Below the pieces are notes generated by a model. The model searched no databases, was not told the DNA's origin, and saw only the letters and a list, made by a program, of their open reading frames with translations. DNA of 64,000 nucleotides, taken from Sternotherus odoratus. Its lineage: Eukaryota > Chordata > Testudines > Kinosternidae. The position numbers and the translations under genes were made by a program. The stretch covers positions 3,668,651 through 3,732,650 of the forward strand of contig JAVMKO010000003.1 of assembly GCA_032164245.1 (NCBI GenBank), read 5' to 3'. Numbering within the stretch: position 1 is the first letter of the stretch; every line of letters begins with the position of its first letter. Shown in pieces: positions 59,401 to 63,480 of the stretch.

Positions 59401-61936
59401 CCTCAACCATTTGCATCCTGCATCCCGCCCAGCAGCGCGGAGGGGACAGGTGCGTGAGGAGCCCCCATGCAGCTCCTCAGCATGCCCAGGGAGGACGGAG
59501 TCTAACCGAGGAGGAATATCTGGGTATCAAAGCAGAAAGAAGAGGACAAGCGAACACTGCTAGGAGTGACTCAGCACTAGTCATGCCTGGTATCTCAACA
59601 CGTCAAGATCAGGAGAGGCAGGACAGTCACTTCTGCCTTCACAACAGCAGGACGATAATGCCCACCTGATCCTTCCTGACATATCTGCTCAGCACTGCAG
59701 AAAAGAGCCAGGGGAAACCACAAAGATCGCTGCGGGACAATTCCCTGCCAGCCTTTCTTGTGGTAAACGTTTAGTCCTGTGCATGAACAAAGAAAAAAAA
59801 TCACACAGAGTTAAATATTGAATCCTGGCGAGAGCCCAAGAGACACTAAAGAGATTAAAAAGATACCAATAATCCCTTGCATTTCTAAGGCAACTTTCAT
59901 CCAGAAGGATCCCACAGCACTTTACAGATTTACGGGCCTGGATCGTTTCCAGCCAACAGGGACAGGCAACAGCTGGGAAATTGGTTTCCAGGGCTGTCCC
60001 AGGCTGGAGTTTAAGTGGTGACATCTGGGAATTGAGCGCTCGTCCTGCAGGGCTTTGCAATTTCCCCACCAGTCCTTGCTTGGAGAGCAGGTGGAGAATA
60101 CTGGAGCAGGTGCCTTGGGAGGGGCAGAATGCATTAGCCCAGCAGTAACCGTAAGGCATGCTGTGTCTGGGAAGAGCTAAATGCTTTCTCCAAAACTGAA
60201 GAGCCGAGACGGCAGAAGGATGGGTCATAGGATGGGACAGGGAAACTTGGCAAGCAAGCCTGGGCCTAGCAGATCAGCTAGATGAAATGGCACTGCTAAT
60301 TGGGCCTTCCCCGTGTCCCCAAGCTGCAGGGAGTAGGGGCCCACATGGTATTGTATACAGTGAGTCAGCTGGGACTTTTCAGAGACCCTCAGTCTCTGGA
60401 CCCCAGAGCTCCCGATACCCAAAATTAAAACTTTTGGTCTGGTTTTTCAGGTGTTGGGCACTCCAGTGGGATCATGGGTGCTCTGCTCCGGGTCATAGGG
60501 ATGGATGGCTGCTCTAGGTCTCCAGTCTAGAGTTAAGTGCCCCCTTATAAGCTCCTGGGAAAATAAGTCCGCAGCTAAGCTGCAGAGTTCTGATCCCAGT
60601 CTGGATCCAGTGCCCAGACCCGGGGTGGAGGCAGGGAGGGAATATCCCAACATCAGACAAGACCCCTGCCCCTCCACCAGCCTCTCCTGGGGGTGGGAGA
60701 CCTGCACGCCGGCGGGTGCTCTTGGAGGACTCAGAGCTTTAAGACGTCCCAGGGCAGGTGCAGAGCGGAGGATTTGGAAATGCTGCAAGAGTTTCTGCCA
60801 ATTAACAAGCAGCGTCAGCCAGTCCGTTTCCAGCCCCGGGTGCAGTTTCTCCGGGGAACGGAGCAGGCCCGTGGAGAGATGTAGCTGGAATCCCGCCCCT
60901 GTTGGGTTGGTACCGAGGGCAGACCCCTTCCTGTCACTGCGCCATAACCAAGAAAGCAAGGGGAGAGGGTTCCTTGCCACGCCGGGCACGGGCTGCCCAC
61001 GTTACCGCCTCCATCCTCAGCAAACCGCCAGGGTCAGGGGCCAGAATCGGGTCACAAGGACGCCACCGCGCCCTGCTCAGCAGGTTTCACCCAAAGAGCT
61101 CAGACAAGGATTCTTCAGGGGACAAAAACATTAAGCTCCAAACACCCCTGGGAGGTGAGAAAACATCTCCTCCTACCACCTAGTGCCGGGATAGACCCAA
61201 CGGAGAGGCAAAGCAAAACTGTCTCAGGGCCACCAGACCAATCAGCCGCACCCCCAGCCCAGACCCTGACTGCAGGAGTCCTTCCTGCGGCTCCCCTGGG
61301 CCAGCCCCCCAGGATTACCTCCCTAGGGGCTAACAGGCCCGGGGCGTTTTCCCTGCTAGCCCCTTCCAAGCCCGGCAGCCGCGCACGCTGCAGGGCTCCC
61401 AGCCGCCCCGGGAGCGTCTACACGAGCCAGGGCGGCGGCGCGATTTCGGGTCCTTCTCCCCCAGGCGCCGGAGTTTCCCCCGGTGAACTTCGCAAGCAGA
61501 GCGCGCAGCGGGGGACCCGGCCGGCGAGGCTCCTTCCCCTCTCCCAGCCCGCGCGGGGCTCCCGGTCCCACCGCAGCTCCCAGCCCAGGCGGGCGGGGGA
61601 CGGGGCGAGACCCGCCAGCGCCCTGGGGGACACGCAGCAGCCATGGGGCTGGGGAGGGAGCCAGGCGATCAAGCCGCGCGGGGGGGGCGGGGGTCCCCAG
61701 CCAAACCCAGCCGCCCCTTATCCCCCGGGGGGGCCGATCCCCCCTCCCCAGCCCGGACCGGGCAGCCTGCGGAGCGCGGCGCTTGCAGAGAGCCCGGGGC
61801 GCACGGACCGGCTCCCGGGGGGGAGCTCCCCCCGCGGCTCCCCCCGTGCCAAGTGCCAAGCGGCGCCGCCGGAGCGGGGGACGCGCCGCGGGTCAGGGTC
61901 GGCAGCCCCCGCTCGCCCGCCCCGCTCACCGTACAT
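824..61936 (-). CDS. EFR3B: EFR3 homolog B, 5' part of gene (exons 1-5 of a multi-exon gene)
   Basis: Spliced minus-strand gene, joined in transcript order: 61936-61930, 26876-26800, 24462-24335, 14724-14574, 945-824 (7+77+128+151+122 = 485 nt, 161 codons plus 2 nt). All junctions have AG acceptors and GT donors and the reading frame stays open. The product starts [18 protein letters not shown]. The Cys5/Cys7/Cys8 cluster is the known S-palmitoylation site of EFR3 proteins and is followed by a basic patch (Arg12, Arg14, Lys16, Arg17) suited to acidic membrane lipids. The remainder is the start of the helical ARM/HEAT-like rod. Known family role: recruits PI4KA with TTC7 and FAM126 to the plasma membrane for PI4P synthesis. 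The B paralog is chosen over EFR3A because of [27 protein letters not shown] and [20 protein letters not shown], which differ from EFR3A as I remember it. The vertebrate protein is about 800 residues, so roughly one fifth is here; the rest lies left of base 1. Confidence 0.96.
1664..2596. mobile_element. non-autonomous hAT element, 933 bp
   Basis: Ends are caggggtgggcaaac and (inverted) cagggatgggcaaac. It is flanked by a perfect 8-bp target duplication, tcctagac, at 1656-1663 and 2597-2604. The length, the TIR starting CAG and the 8-bp duplication are diagnostic of the hAT superfamily. The interior is C-rich and tandemly structured with no transposase remnant, so this is a deletion derivative or MITE-like copy. 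Open frames inside it are chance products of composition. Confidence 0.9.
4100..4465 (+). mobile_element. CR1 LINE 3' end, plus strand
   Basis: Matches the end of CR1 ORF2 and the 3' UTR (gttcaaaacagagctagata, then ggacactgggctagatggac), with decay of the last few tens of bases. It faces the minus-strand copy at 4706 and shares its 3' UTR family. Confidence 0.85.
4706..5740 (-). mobile_element. CR1 LINE fragment, minus strand (about 1 kb)
   Basis: Inverse of CR1 ORF2 C-terminal part plus 3' UTR, starting at the inverted 3' end (agaacggccatattgggtca). Translated on the minus strand it shows ORF2 tail motifs: [50 protein letters not shown]. These occur in two different frames (about 5248-5454 and 5010-5345), so the reading frame is broken. 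A 31-base inverted copy of its own sequence is inserted at 5036-5066. Confidence 0.9.
5010..5454 (-). pseudogene. CR1 ORF2 C-terminal remnant, frameshifted
   Basis: The readable part of the CR1 reverse transcriptase polyprotein: post-RT C-terminal region including the conserved YEERL and MTEVYKIM blocks. The frame changes near 5250-5345 and the 3' end is disrupted by the local inversion near 5036-5066. Not functional. Confidence 0.85.
7039..7155. repeat. 39-bp tandem repeat, three units
   Basis: Units start at 7039, 7078 and 7117, each built on agctggggtcaccaggaccc. Units 2 and 3 are nearly identical and unit 1 has a few changes. The array expands the 5' part of a MIR. Confidence 0.9.
7130..7265 (+). 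repeat. MIR SINE, plus strand (5' part expanded in tandem)
   Basis: Contains ggacccctgggttctaattc, ttatttccccactgtgtcag and ctacctcacagggtggctgt. Its left part is included in the 39-bp tandem repeat at 7039-7155. Confidence 0.65.
7656..8315. mobile_element. non-autonomous hAT-like element with terminal foldback, 660 bp
   Basis: TIRs cagggccggcgacag and its exact inverse at 8301-8315. Perfect 8-bp target duplication cacacagg at 7648-7655 and 8316-8323. The interior is extremely C/G-rich. The last 125 bases fold on themselves: 8191-8245 pairs with about 8250-8310 with only a few mismatches. There is no transposase reading frame. Confidence 0.88.
10832..11045 (+). repeat. MIR SINE, plus strand
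   Basis: Shows the MIR core order: agtgctttaagcaccggact, aatcccagctccgccacgaa, then cttaaccgctctgtgtttca. Confidence 0.75.
11936..12070 (+). repeat. MIR SINE, plus strand
   Basis: Core gtagtagttagagcagggga, then the 3' half ttttcccatctgtagaatgg. Confidence 0.75.
12212..12385 (-). repeat. MIR SINE, minus strand
   Basis: Inverted 3' half agagggggaaactgaggcac followed by ccaaggccacacagcaagtc and acccaggcgtcctgatcct. Confidence 0.8.
12868..12995 (-). repeat. MIR SINE, minus strand
   Basis: Inverted core with aggagaaactgaggcacaga and gcagagctgggaacagaatc. Confidence 0.75.
14574..14724 (-). CDS. EFR3B: EFR3B coding exon 4
   Basis: A 151-nt exon with acceptor gctgtttcttcag above 14724 and donor GTAAGT from 14573. 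The first G completes Gly71. It then encodes [40 protein letters not shown] and [11 protein letters not shown], ending in phase 0 at residue 121. The amphipathic helical pattern is typical of the ARM/HEAT-like EFR3 N-terminal domain. The match to EFR3B as remembered is essentially complete. Confidence 0.97.
14765..14935 (+). repeat. MIR SINE, plus strand
   Basis: Lies 40 bases upstream of the exon 4 acceptor on the transcribed strand. Contains agctctgctactgactcact and gtgcctcagtttccccatct. Confidence 0.8.
15735..15950 (+). mobile_element. CR1 LINE 3' end, plus strand
   Basis: Contains ggacaaattcagagcggaaa followed by the degraded caattcttaaatcaagactg segment and a 3' part with agggtccctcctggcc. 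Order and content match the end of CR1 ORF2 and the 3' UTR, also seen at 23290. Confidence 0.75.
17122..17305 (+). repeat. MIR SINE, plus strand
   Basis: Core gtctagtggtgagggcacga, then cctgtctgtcctcgtttccc and a gggctgctgggaggatgag 3' part. Degraded. Confidence 0.6.
17665..17865 (-). repeat. MIR SINE, minus strand
   Basis: Well-preserved inverse order: ccccattgtacagattgaaa, cttgcccaaggctatacaag, gacttgaacccaggtctccg, ctctaaccactagatcaccc. Confidence 0.85.
18437..18559. mobile_element. 123-bp mini-transposon (MITE)
   Basis: Imperfect TIRs (agggtgaccag at left; inverted right end aaggtgaccac) and a perfect 8-bp direct duplication ggtgctac at 18429-18436 and 18560-18567. The interior contains two inverted copies of an aatcggga motif, giving a near-palindromic body. 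The family recurs in turtle and crocodilian DNA as I recall; the class is inferred as hAT-like from the duplication length. Confidence 0.75.
18822..18955 (+). mobile_element. old LINE 3' tail (L3/CR1-like)
   Basis: Contains gatcctaagctcgtcagagg and tctgtacagcgtctagcaca followed by agggccctgatctcagg. I recognise this order from the 3' UTR of ancient amniote L3/CR1 elements. Family assignment is from memory. Confidence 0.55.
21525..22792 (-). mobile_element. CR1 LINE, minus strand, split by a hAT element
   Basis: Left part 21525-21621 is the inverted CR1 3' UTR (ggactggaagggacctcaat). Right part 22298-22792 continues the same copy into ORF2 (aggaagtttttcctaatgtc, ggcgcccagaactggacaca). The hAT element 21622-22297 lies between, with an 8-bp duplication taken from the CR1 sequence. 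Confidence 0.92.
21622..22297. mobile_element. non-autonomous hAT element, 676 bp, inserted in a CR1
   Basis: TIRs caggggtggggaac and (inverted) caggggtggggaat. A perfect 8-bp target duplication atctagac lies at 21614-21621 and 22298-22305. The interior is C-rich on + (G-rich on -) with no coding capacity. It interrupts a minus-strand CR1 copy, so it is younger than that copy. Confidence 0.92.
23290..23590 (+). mobile_element. CR1 LINE 3' end, plus strand
   Basis: Contains the CR1 ORF2 terminal region (aatggctggaagttgatgct, ggattctccatcactggca) and 3' UTR (ggaagttctctggtctgtgt, gatgatcacaacggtcccc). Frame broken. Confidence 0.85.
24335..24462 (-). CDS. EFR3B: EFR3B coding exon 3
   Basis: A 128-nt exon with acceptor ctgttttccag above 24462 and donor GTAAGG from 24334. 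It encodes residues 29-70, beginning [20 protein letters not shown] and ending [10 protein letters not shown] plus GG of a split Gly codon (phase 2). This is the first helical segment of the EFR3 rod. Human-like residues are retained throughout and there is no internal stop. Confidence 0.96.
25945..26060 (+). repeat. dispersed repeat R2 (class uncertain)
   Basis: Contains ggtgatatcttttattgaac, caacttttgtggatgagaga and gacaagcttttgagcttaca. The same sequence order recurs at 52885. I recall this as abundant in turtle and crocodilian DNA but cannot name the family. Confidence 0.7.
26190..26285 (+). repeat. MIR SINE fragment, plus strand
   Basis: Contains gggagccaggagtcctaggt and gagacaagtcactaacatcc in MIR order. 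Confidence 0.6.
26800..26876 (-). CDS. EFR3B: EFR3B coding exon 2 (palmitoylation cluster)
   Basis: A 77-nt exon with a pyrimidine-rich acceptor (ctttctctttctttccag) immediately above 26876 and donor GTAAAG starting at 26799. With the carried-over G it encodes residues 3-28, from [16 protein letters not shown] to NIFPEDPE, and ends in phase 0. It carries the three cysteines (Cys5, Cys7, Cys8) that are acylated in EFR3 proteins, plus the adjacent basic residues. Membrane targeting is therefore encoded almost entirely here rather than in exon 1. Confidence 0.96.
29320..29535. other. pyrimidine-rich tract
   Basis: About 200 bases dominated by C and T with few purine interruptions, not matching a repeat family I know. 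Open frames here (29157-29604) are low-complexity and unlikely to be genes. Confidence 0.7.
30095..30215 (-). mobile_element. CR1-like 3' UTR fragment, minus strand
   Basis: The segment gacctattagtccagctagt followed by cctgtcaatgtaggactctt resembles an inverted CR1 3' UTR subfamily. Short and degraded. Confidence 0.55.
30403..30468. repeat. 34-bp tandem duplication, two units
   Basis: Units start at 30403 and 30437. Both read aggaaccatctaa, then a/g, then gagaccacaaaacc, with divergence only in the last few bases. Confidence 0.9.
31280..31480 (+). repeat. MIR SINE, plus strand
   Basis: Contains ggcccagtcgttagagtatc, gtgagtcattcagtctctct and a gtgtagagaggataaatgca 3' part. Confidence 0.72.
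31500..31612 (-). repeat. MIR SINE, minus strand
   Basis: Inverted 3' half: tttcacacatggagaaagta, aggcacagagagaagtgatt. Lies tail-to-tail with the plus-strand MIR just upstream. Confidence 0.68.
31708..31892 (+). mobile_element. tRNA-derived turtle SINE (Cry-type), plus strand
   Basis: The head has a pol III A-box-like gtttgagcattggcc and a B-box-like gttgtgagttcaatcc, as in tRNA-Lys-type SINEs of cryptodiran turtles. The tail (tcctgctttgagcagg, ttggactagatgatcttc, tattctatgat) is shared with CR1, consistent with mobilisation by CR1 machinery. The 5' end is slightly degraded. Confidence 0.85.
32338..32430. repeat. compound (TG)n(TA)n(CA)n microsatellite
   Basis: About 12 bases of TG, about 30 of TA-rich sequence and about 50 of CA. 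The TG and CA arms are complementary to each other across the TA centre. Confidence 0.95.
33235..33460 (+). repeat. MIR SINE, plus strand
   Basis: Core ttgtctagtggcagaaacac, then gtcaagtcacttcacttctc and aaagtgctttgagatccttg at the 3' end. Confidence 0.78.
36145..36380 (-). repeat. MIR SINE, minus strand
   Basis: Inverse order: ttcatagatggtgaaactga, agtgacttgcccaaggccat, then gtcagtggcagagttggggt. Confidence 0.8.
36786..36864. repeat. inverted repeat with 22-bp perfect palindrome
   Basis: The segment 36833-36854 is a perfect palindrome centred on atgatgcatcat. A related imperfect copy lies at 36797-36816. Together they form an inverted repeat, with ctacctcttccatgatgca at left and tgcatcatggaagatgtag at right. 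A further aactacagctcccaagagg lies at 36913. Confidence 0.8.
39477..39580. mobile_element. 104-bp mini-transposon (MITE)
   Basis: TIRs agggttgcca and (inverted) agggttgtca. The flanks cttctagc (39469-39476) and cttcaagc (39581-39588) form an 8-bp duplication with one mismatch. The interior carries the repeated motif attcctggag. It is probably an old non-autonomous DNA element. Confidence 0.65.
39736..39837 (+). mobile_element. CR1/SINE-type 3' end fragment, plus strand
   Basis: Contains tggtcctgctttgagcaggg, gttggactagatgacctcct and a terminal tattctatgatcctatg. This tail is shared by CR1 and the turtle tRNA SINE; no tRNA head is present, so CR1 is more likely. Confidence 0.8.
40125..40258 (-). 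repeat. MIR SINE fragment, minus strand
   Basis: Contains catagcgcttggcagctgag and ttatccccattttacggatg. The 5' (right) half is lost. Confidence 0.65.
40488..41045 (-). mobile_element. CR1 LINE 3' UTR, minus strand, split by a hAT element
   Basis: Parts 40488-40674 (ccaggagggaccatcatgat, cctcaaatcatggtttaaag) and 41011-41045 (cactagtttaaacctgccag) form one inverted CR1 3' UTR interrupted by the hAT element 40675-41010. Confidence 0.85.
40675..41010. mobile_element. non-autonomous hAT element, 336 bp, inserted in a CR1
   Basis: TIRs cagggtttctcaaact and (inverted) cagcggttctcaaact. Perfect 8-bp target duplication cactagtt at 40667-40674 and 41011-41018. The interior has a roughly 42-bp GC-rich tandem duplication (about 40805-40890) followed by a T-rich and an A-rich stretch. 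It splits a minus-strand CR1 3' region. Confidence 0.92.
43475..43610 (-). mobile_element. CR1-like 3' UTR fragment, minus strand
   Basis: Contains gatcatctagtctgacctcc followed by a decayed caggcca region, characteristic of an inverted CR1 3' UTR. The right limit is uncertain. Confidence 0.65.
44797..45009 (+). mobile_element. CR1 LINE 3' end, plus strand
   Basis: Starts attaggaaaaactttttccc, passes through the ORF2 end (gggttacctagggaggaatc) and ends with the standard CR1 tail gcagggggttggactagata and ggattctatgat. Confidence 0.88.
46880..47130 (-). repeat. MIR SINE, minus strand, next to (TAA)n
   Basis: Contains ctacctagcacttatatcat, tatccccattttacagctca and aaactgaggcagagagatta. A TAA-rich stretch at 46855-46878 abuts its 3' end. 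Confidence 0.8.
47150..47345 (+). repeat. MIR SINE, plus strand
   Basis: Contains ggccttgtggctataacatg, tgcctcagtttccccatctg and taaaatggggatagtgagca. Head-to-head with the minus-strand MIR at 46880-47130. Confidence 0.85.
49849..49975 (+). repeat. dispersed repeat R3 (class uncertain)
   Basis: Contains agccatgttagtctgtatcc, accttagagactagtttatt and ataagctttcgtgagctata. It includes a perfect 16-bp palindrome, gtgagctatagctcac (49941-49956). Recalled as a common turtle repeat; class not assigned. Confidence 0.7.
50092..50270 (-). mobile_element. tRNA-derived turtle SINE (Cry-type), minus strand
   Basis: Inverse copy of the same family: the CR1-like tail (ccccctgctcaaagcaggac) is at left and the tRNA head (gattgaactcacaagcctag, aaaccactgagctatccctt) at right. 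It retains inverted A and B boxes. Confidence 0.87.
51035..51250 (-). repeat. MIR SINE, minus strand
   Basis: Well-preserved inverse order: tctccattttacagatggag, cgcccaaggtcacacggcag, gttgactcccagtccactgc. Confidence 0.87.
52885..52975 (+). repeat. dispersed repeat R2, second copy (truncated)
   Basis: Contains gagagacaaggtgggtgagg and ctcttttattggaccaactt, parallel to 25945-26060. It ends in an (AC)n tract at 52977-52990. Confidence 0.68.
53525..53625. mobile_element. hAT-like end fragment
   Basis: Starts cagtgtttctcaaccttttt, a typical hAT left end related to the 40675 element, but no matching right end or target duplication is visible downstream. Probably a truncated copy; its right limit is uncertain. 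Confidence 0.5.
54207..54484. mobile_element. MITE with two internal hairpins
   Basis: Imperfect ends gggtacgtctatgctac and (inverted) cacctggtctacactag. It contains two strong hairpins: 22-nt arms 54255-54276 and 54282-54303 (two mismatches, 5-nt loop), and perfect 15-nt arms gtcgacctaagatac at 54405-54419 and 54444-54458. No clear target duplication. I recall near-identical elements from turtle genomes. Confidence 0.7.
54993..55344. mobile_element. non-autonomous hAT element, 352 bp
   Basis: TIRs cagtggtccccaacc and (inverted) cagtgatccccaacc. Perfect 8-bp target duplication atctacag at 54985-54992 and 55345-55352. The interior is CpG-rich with repeats of ccggtccgcgg and two copies of a gcggacatata block. 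No coding remnant. Confidence 0.92.
55727..55822. mobile_element. possible MITE remnant
   Basis: Begins agccctgtctacgctcac and ends gtctaatgtggacaggatct, an imperfect inverted repeat like those of the turtle MITE family at 54207. No target duplication is visible. Confidence 0.35.
57650..57745 (+). repeat. MIR SINE 3' fragment, plus strand
   Basis: Contains catgcctcagtttccccatt and acaaaatgggcataacgact. Confidence 0.65.
57885..58045 (-). repeat. MIR SINE, minus strand
   Basis: Degraded inverse core: ctctccattttaagatcgag, then acttctgactcccagtccta and tatgcctcagcccaatgcc. Confidence 0.62.
58262..58405. mobile_element. possible MITE 3' fragment
   Basis: Contains tgtcggcctagctgctgcta and ends ggtgtagatcaggcc, resembling the gtgtagaccagg terminus at 54464-54480. 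The left end is missing or degraded. Confidence 0.35.
59868..59945 (-). repeat. MIR-like 3' fragment, minus strand
   Basis: Contains gcaactttcatccagaagga and tcccacagcactttacagat, the inverted 3' end common to MIR-type SINEs in turtles. Confidence 0.5.
61930..61936 (-). CDS. EFR3B: EFR3B coding exon 1 (start codon; Met-Tyr-G)
   Basis: The start codon is the complement of 61934-61936 and is followed by TAC and one G at 61930. A strong donor GTGAGCG follows at 61929-61923. Only seven coding bases lie in this exon; the third codon is completed by the first two bases of exon 2 to give Gly. The choice of start is supported by an exact match to the conserved EFR3B N-terminus MYG, by phase agreement with exon 2, and by the position inside a CpG island. 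The 5' untranslated part continues to higher coordinates, but its transcription start cannot be fixed from sequence alone. Confidence 0.93.
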
Positions 61937-62200
61937 AGCTCCGGCTCCTCCGGGCCAAGCCGCGGCCGGCGCTGCCTTTCACCCAGCGGGGCTGCGGGCG
62001 AGCGGGGCGGGGGAAGCGCGAATGGGGCGGCGCGAGGCTCATTCAGCGGCGGGGGAGCAGCGCCCGCCCCCGGGAGGAGCCAGGCGTCCGGATCCGCCCC
62101 TCGCTGGGCTGCGGGCCCCTGCAGGGAGCATCCCGCCCGCAACGGGAGCGGGGCCCAGGCCAGAGCCCTTCCGGCCTGCGGGGGGGGGTCCCCCCCAATC
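61937..62200 (-). promoter_or_regulatory. EFR3B: EFR3B 5' UTR and TATA-less CpG-island promoter (approximate)
   Basis: The sequence just upstream of the start codon is very GC- and CpG-rich and has no TATA box. It has Sp1/KLF-type GC boxes: ggggcgggg at 62004-62012 and ggggcgg at 62024-62030. These lie 70-95 bases upstream of the ATG, a reasonable place for the core promoter or early 5' UTR. The transcription start is not visible and the limits are estimates. Confidence 0.6.
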
Positions 62201-62257
62201 TCCCCCCCCCCTGCACACACACACACACCCCCACCCACGGAAGGAAGATCCGTGCAG

Positions 62258-62348
62258 GGCACCAGGCTGGGACTCAGGAGATCCGGGTTCAAATTCCACA
62301 GCTGCCCCCCCCCCCCAAATCCCTGCCTGACCTTGAGCAAGCCCCTTC
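62258..62348 (+). repeat. MIR SINE fragment, plus strand, at the edge of the CpG island
   Basis: Contains aggctgggactcaggagatc, cgggttcaaattccacagct and ccttgagcaagccccttcc, with a C run expanded in the middle. Confidence 0.65.
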
Positions 62349-62423
62349 CTGCTGGTTTTCCAGCTGGCACCCCCCGGGCGCTTCCCCTCCCATCATTTAA
62401 ATTCAGATCAGGTCGGTGCCCTC

Positions 62424-62478
62424 ATTCTGGTACCTGGGGGGATCTGTCTAACAATCCAGCCCCACCTGGGGGGGGGGA
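62424..62478. repeat. 55-bp direct repeat, left copy
   Basis: Starts attctggtacctgggg and is repeated at 63296-63350 with about three differences. The two copies enclose the minisatellite region. Confidence 0.88.
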
Positions 62479-62616
62479 GGGGGGCTGAGAGCCATTGAAC
62501 CAAACTGTAAAGCCTGGATATGATGGAAACTCCTTCCAGCCAGGGGGGATGGCAGCCCCCCAACCCCGAGTCCCAGCACCTGTGCCCTATCCATTGTGCC
62601 AGGTGCGGCACAGAGT

Positions 62617-63295
62617 AGTGTTGCCAACCGTCTCATCGCACAAACCCAAACACCCGAGCCCTGCCCCTGCCCTGAGGCCCTGCCACTACCACACCCCTCC
62701 TCTGAGGCCATGCCTCACTCACTCCATCCCCTTCCCTCCATTGCTCACCCCTCCCCACTCACTTTCACCAGGCTGGGGCAGGGGGTTGGGGTGAGGGAGA
62801 AGGGGGTGGAGGCTCTGGGAGGGAGTTTGGGTGCTGGAGGAGGCTCAAGGGGATTGGTGTACAGGAGAGGGGGAGGGGATGAGGGTTCTGGGAGGGAGTT
62901 TGGGTGCTGGAGGGGGCTTAGGGCTGGGGTAGGGGATTGGGGAGTGGGGGAGGGGATGAGGGTTCTGGGAGGGAGTTTGGGTGCTGGAGAGGGCTTAGGG
63001 CTGGGGCAGGGAATTGGGGAGTGGGGGAGAGGATGAGGGTTCTGGGAGGGAGTTTGGGTGCTGGAGAGGGCTTAGGGCTGGGGCAGGGAATTGGGGAGTG
63101 GGGGAGGGGATGAGGGTTCTGGGAGGGAGTTTGGGTGCTGGAGAGGGCTTAGGGCTGGGGCAGGGAATTGGGGAGTGGGGGAGGGGATGAGGGTTCTGGG
63201 AGGGAGTTTGGGTGCTGGAGAGGGCTTAGGGCTGGGGCAGGGAATTGGGGTGCAGGACTGGGGAGGGGTGCAGGCTCTGGGAAAGTATTCTGTTT
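62617..63295. mobile_element. probable DNA-transposon-derived segment containing a minisatellite
   Basis: Begins agtgttgccaaccgtctc, close to the agggttgccaac start of a family I recall from turtle genomes, then a C-rich half and a G-rich half that includes the 77-bp tandem array. No matching right end or target duplication is clear. Confidence 0.4.
62800..63290. repeat. 77-bp G-rich minisatellite, about five full units plus partial ends
   Basis: The landmark gagggttctg occurs at 62881, 62958, 63035, 63112 and 63189, an exact 77-base spacing. Each unit contains several runs of 4-6 G. A degenerate partial unit lies at 62800-62880 and another at 63240-63290. Confidence 0.95.
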
Positions 63296-63350
63296 ATTCT
63301 GGTACCTGGGGGGATCTGTCTGACAATCCAGCCCCACCTGGAGGTGGGGG
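63296..63350. repeat. 55-bp direct repeat, right copy
   Basis: Right partner of 62424-62478, at a distance of 872 bases. Similarity stops at both sides, so it is not a long tandem duplication. Confidence 0.88.
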
Positions 63351-63357
63351 GGGGTGA

Positions 63358-63480
63358 GCACTGCAAAGCTGGCCTGAGGTGTCTATGGGCCTCAGTTCCC
63401 TATCTGTGAAAGGGGCACAATAATCCTTCCACTCCACCAGTGCTGACAGGATCAATTCAACCAAGGTTTGTGAGGAGTTT
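63358..63480 (+). repeat. MIR SINE 3' fragment, plus strand
   Basis: Contains gcctcagttccctatctgtg and aaaggggcacaataatcctt. Confidence 0.55.

Larger units (their letters stand above)
26877..61929 (-). other. EFR3B: EFR3B intron 1 (about 35 kb)
   Basis: The longest intron. Recognised contents are listed separately: CR1, MIR, SINE, hAT, MITE, microsatellite, palindromes. I see nothing recognisable in about 26900-30090, 30480-31270, 32440-33230, 33590-36140, 37000-39465, 41050-43470, 43820-44790, 45205-46850, 47960-49845, 50280-51030, 51260-52880, 55830-57645, 58410-59860 and 59950-61290. Within these, 29320-29530 and 52372-52415 are pyrimidine-rich, 33566-33583 is an 18-base C run and 55918-55934 a 17-base C run. 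No second gene is apparent on either strand. Confidence 0.8.
61300..62340. other. CpG island over EFR3B exon 1
   Basis: A block of about 1 kb with dense CG dinucleotides and very high GC, unlike the AT/GC-balanced flanks. It spans the start of intron 1, exon 1 and the upstream promoter. Long open frames here on both strands are a by-product of the low frequency of AT-rich stop codons. It ends near a CA/CCCA-rich tract at 62210-62240. Confidence 0.8.

Noticed and set aside
58907..59563. 218-codon plus-strand frame
   Set aside because: No known domain and overlapping open frames on the other strand; most likely compositional.
60505..61134. 209-codon plus-strand and 180-codon minus-strand overlapping frames
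   Set aside because: Mutual overlap on both strands and lack of any family motif point to GC-driven chance frames in intron 1.
61155..62488. Long open frames in the CpG island on both strands (up to 391 codons)
   Set aside because: GC-rich sequence rarely produces stop codons; products are Pro/Gly/Arg/Ser-rich with no family resemblance, and they overlap EFR3B exon 1 in the wrong strand or frame.
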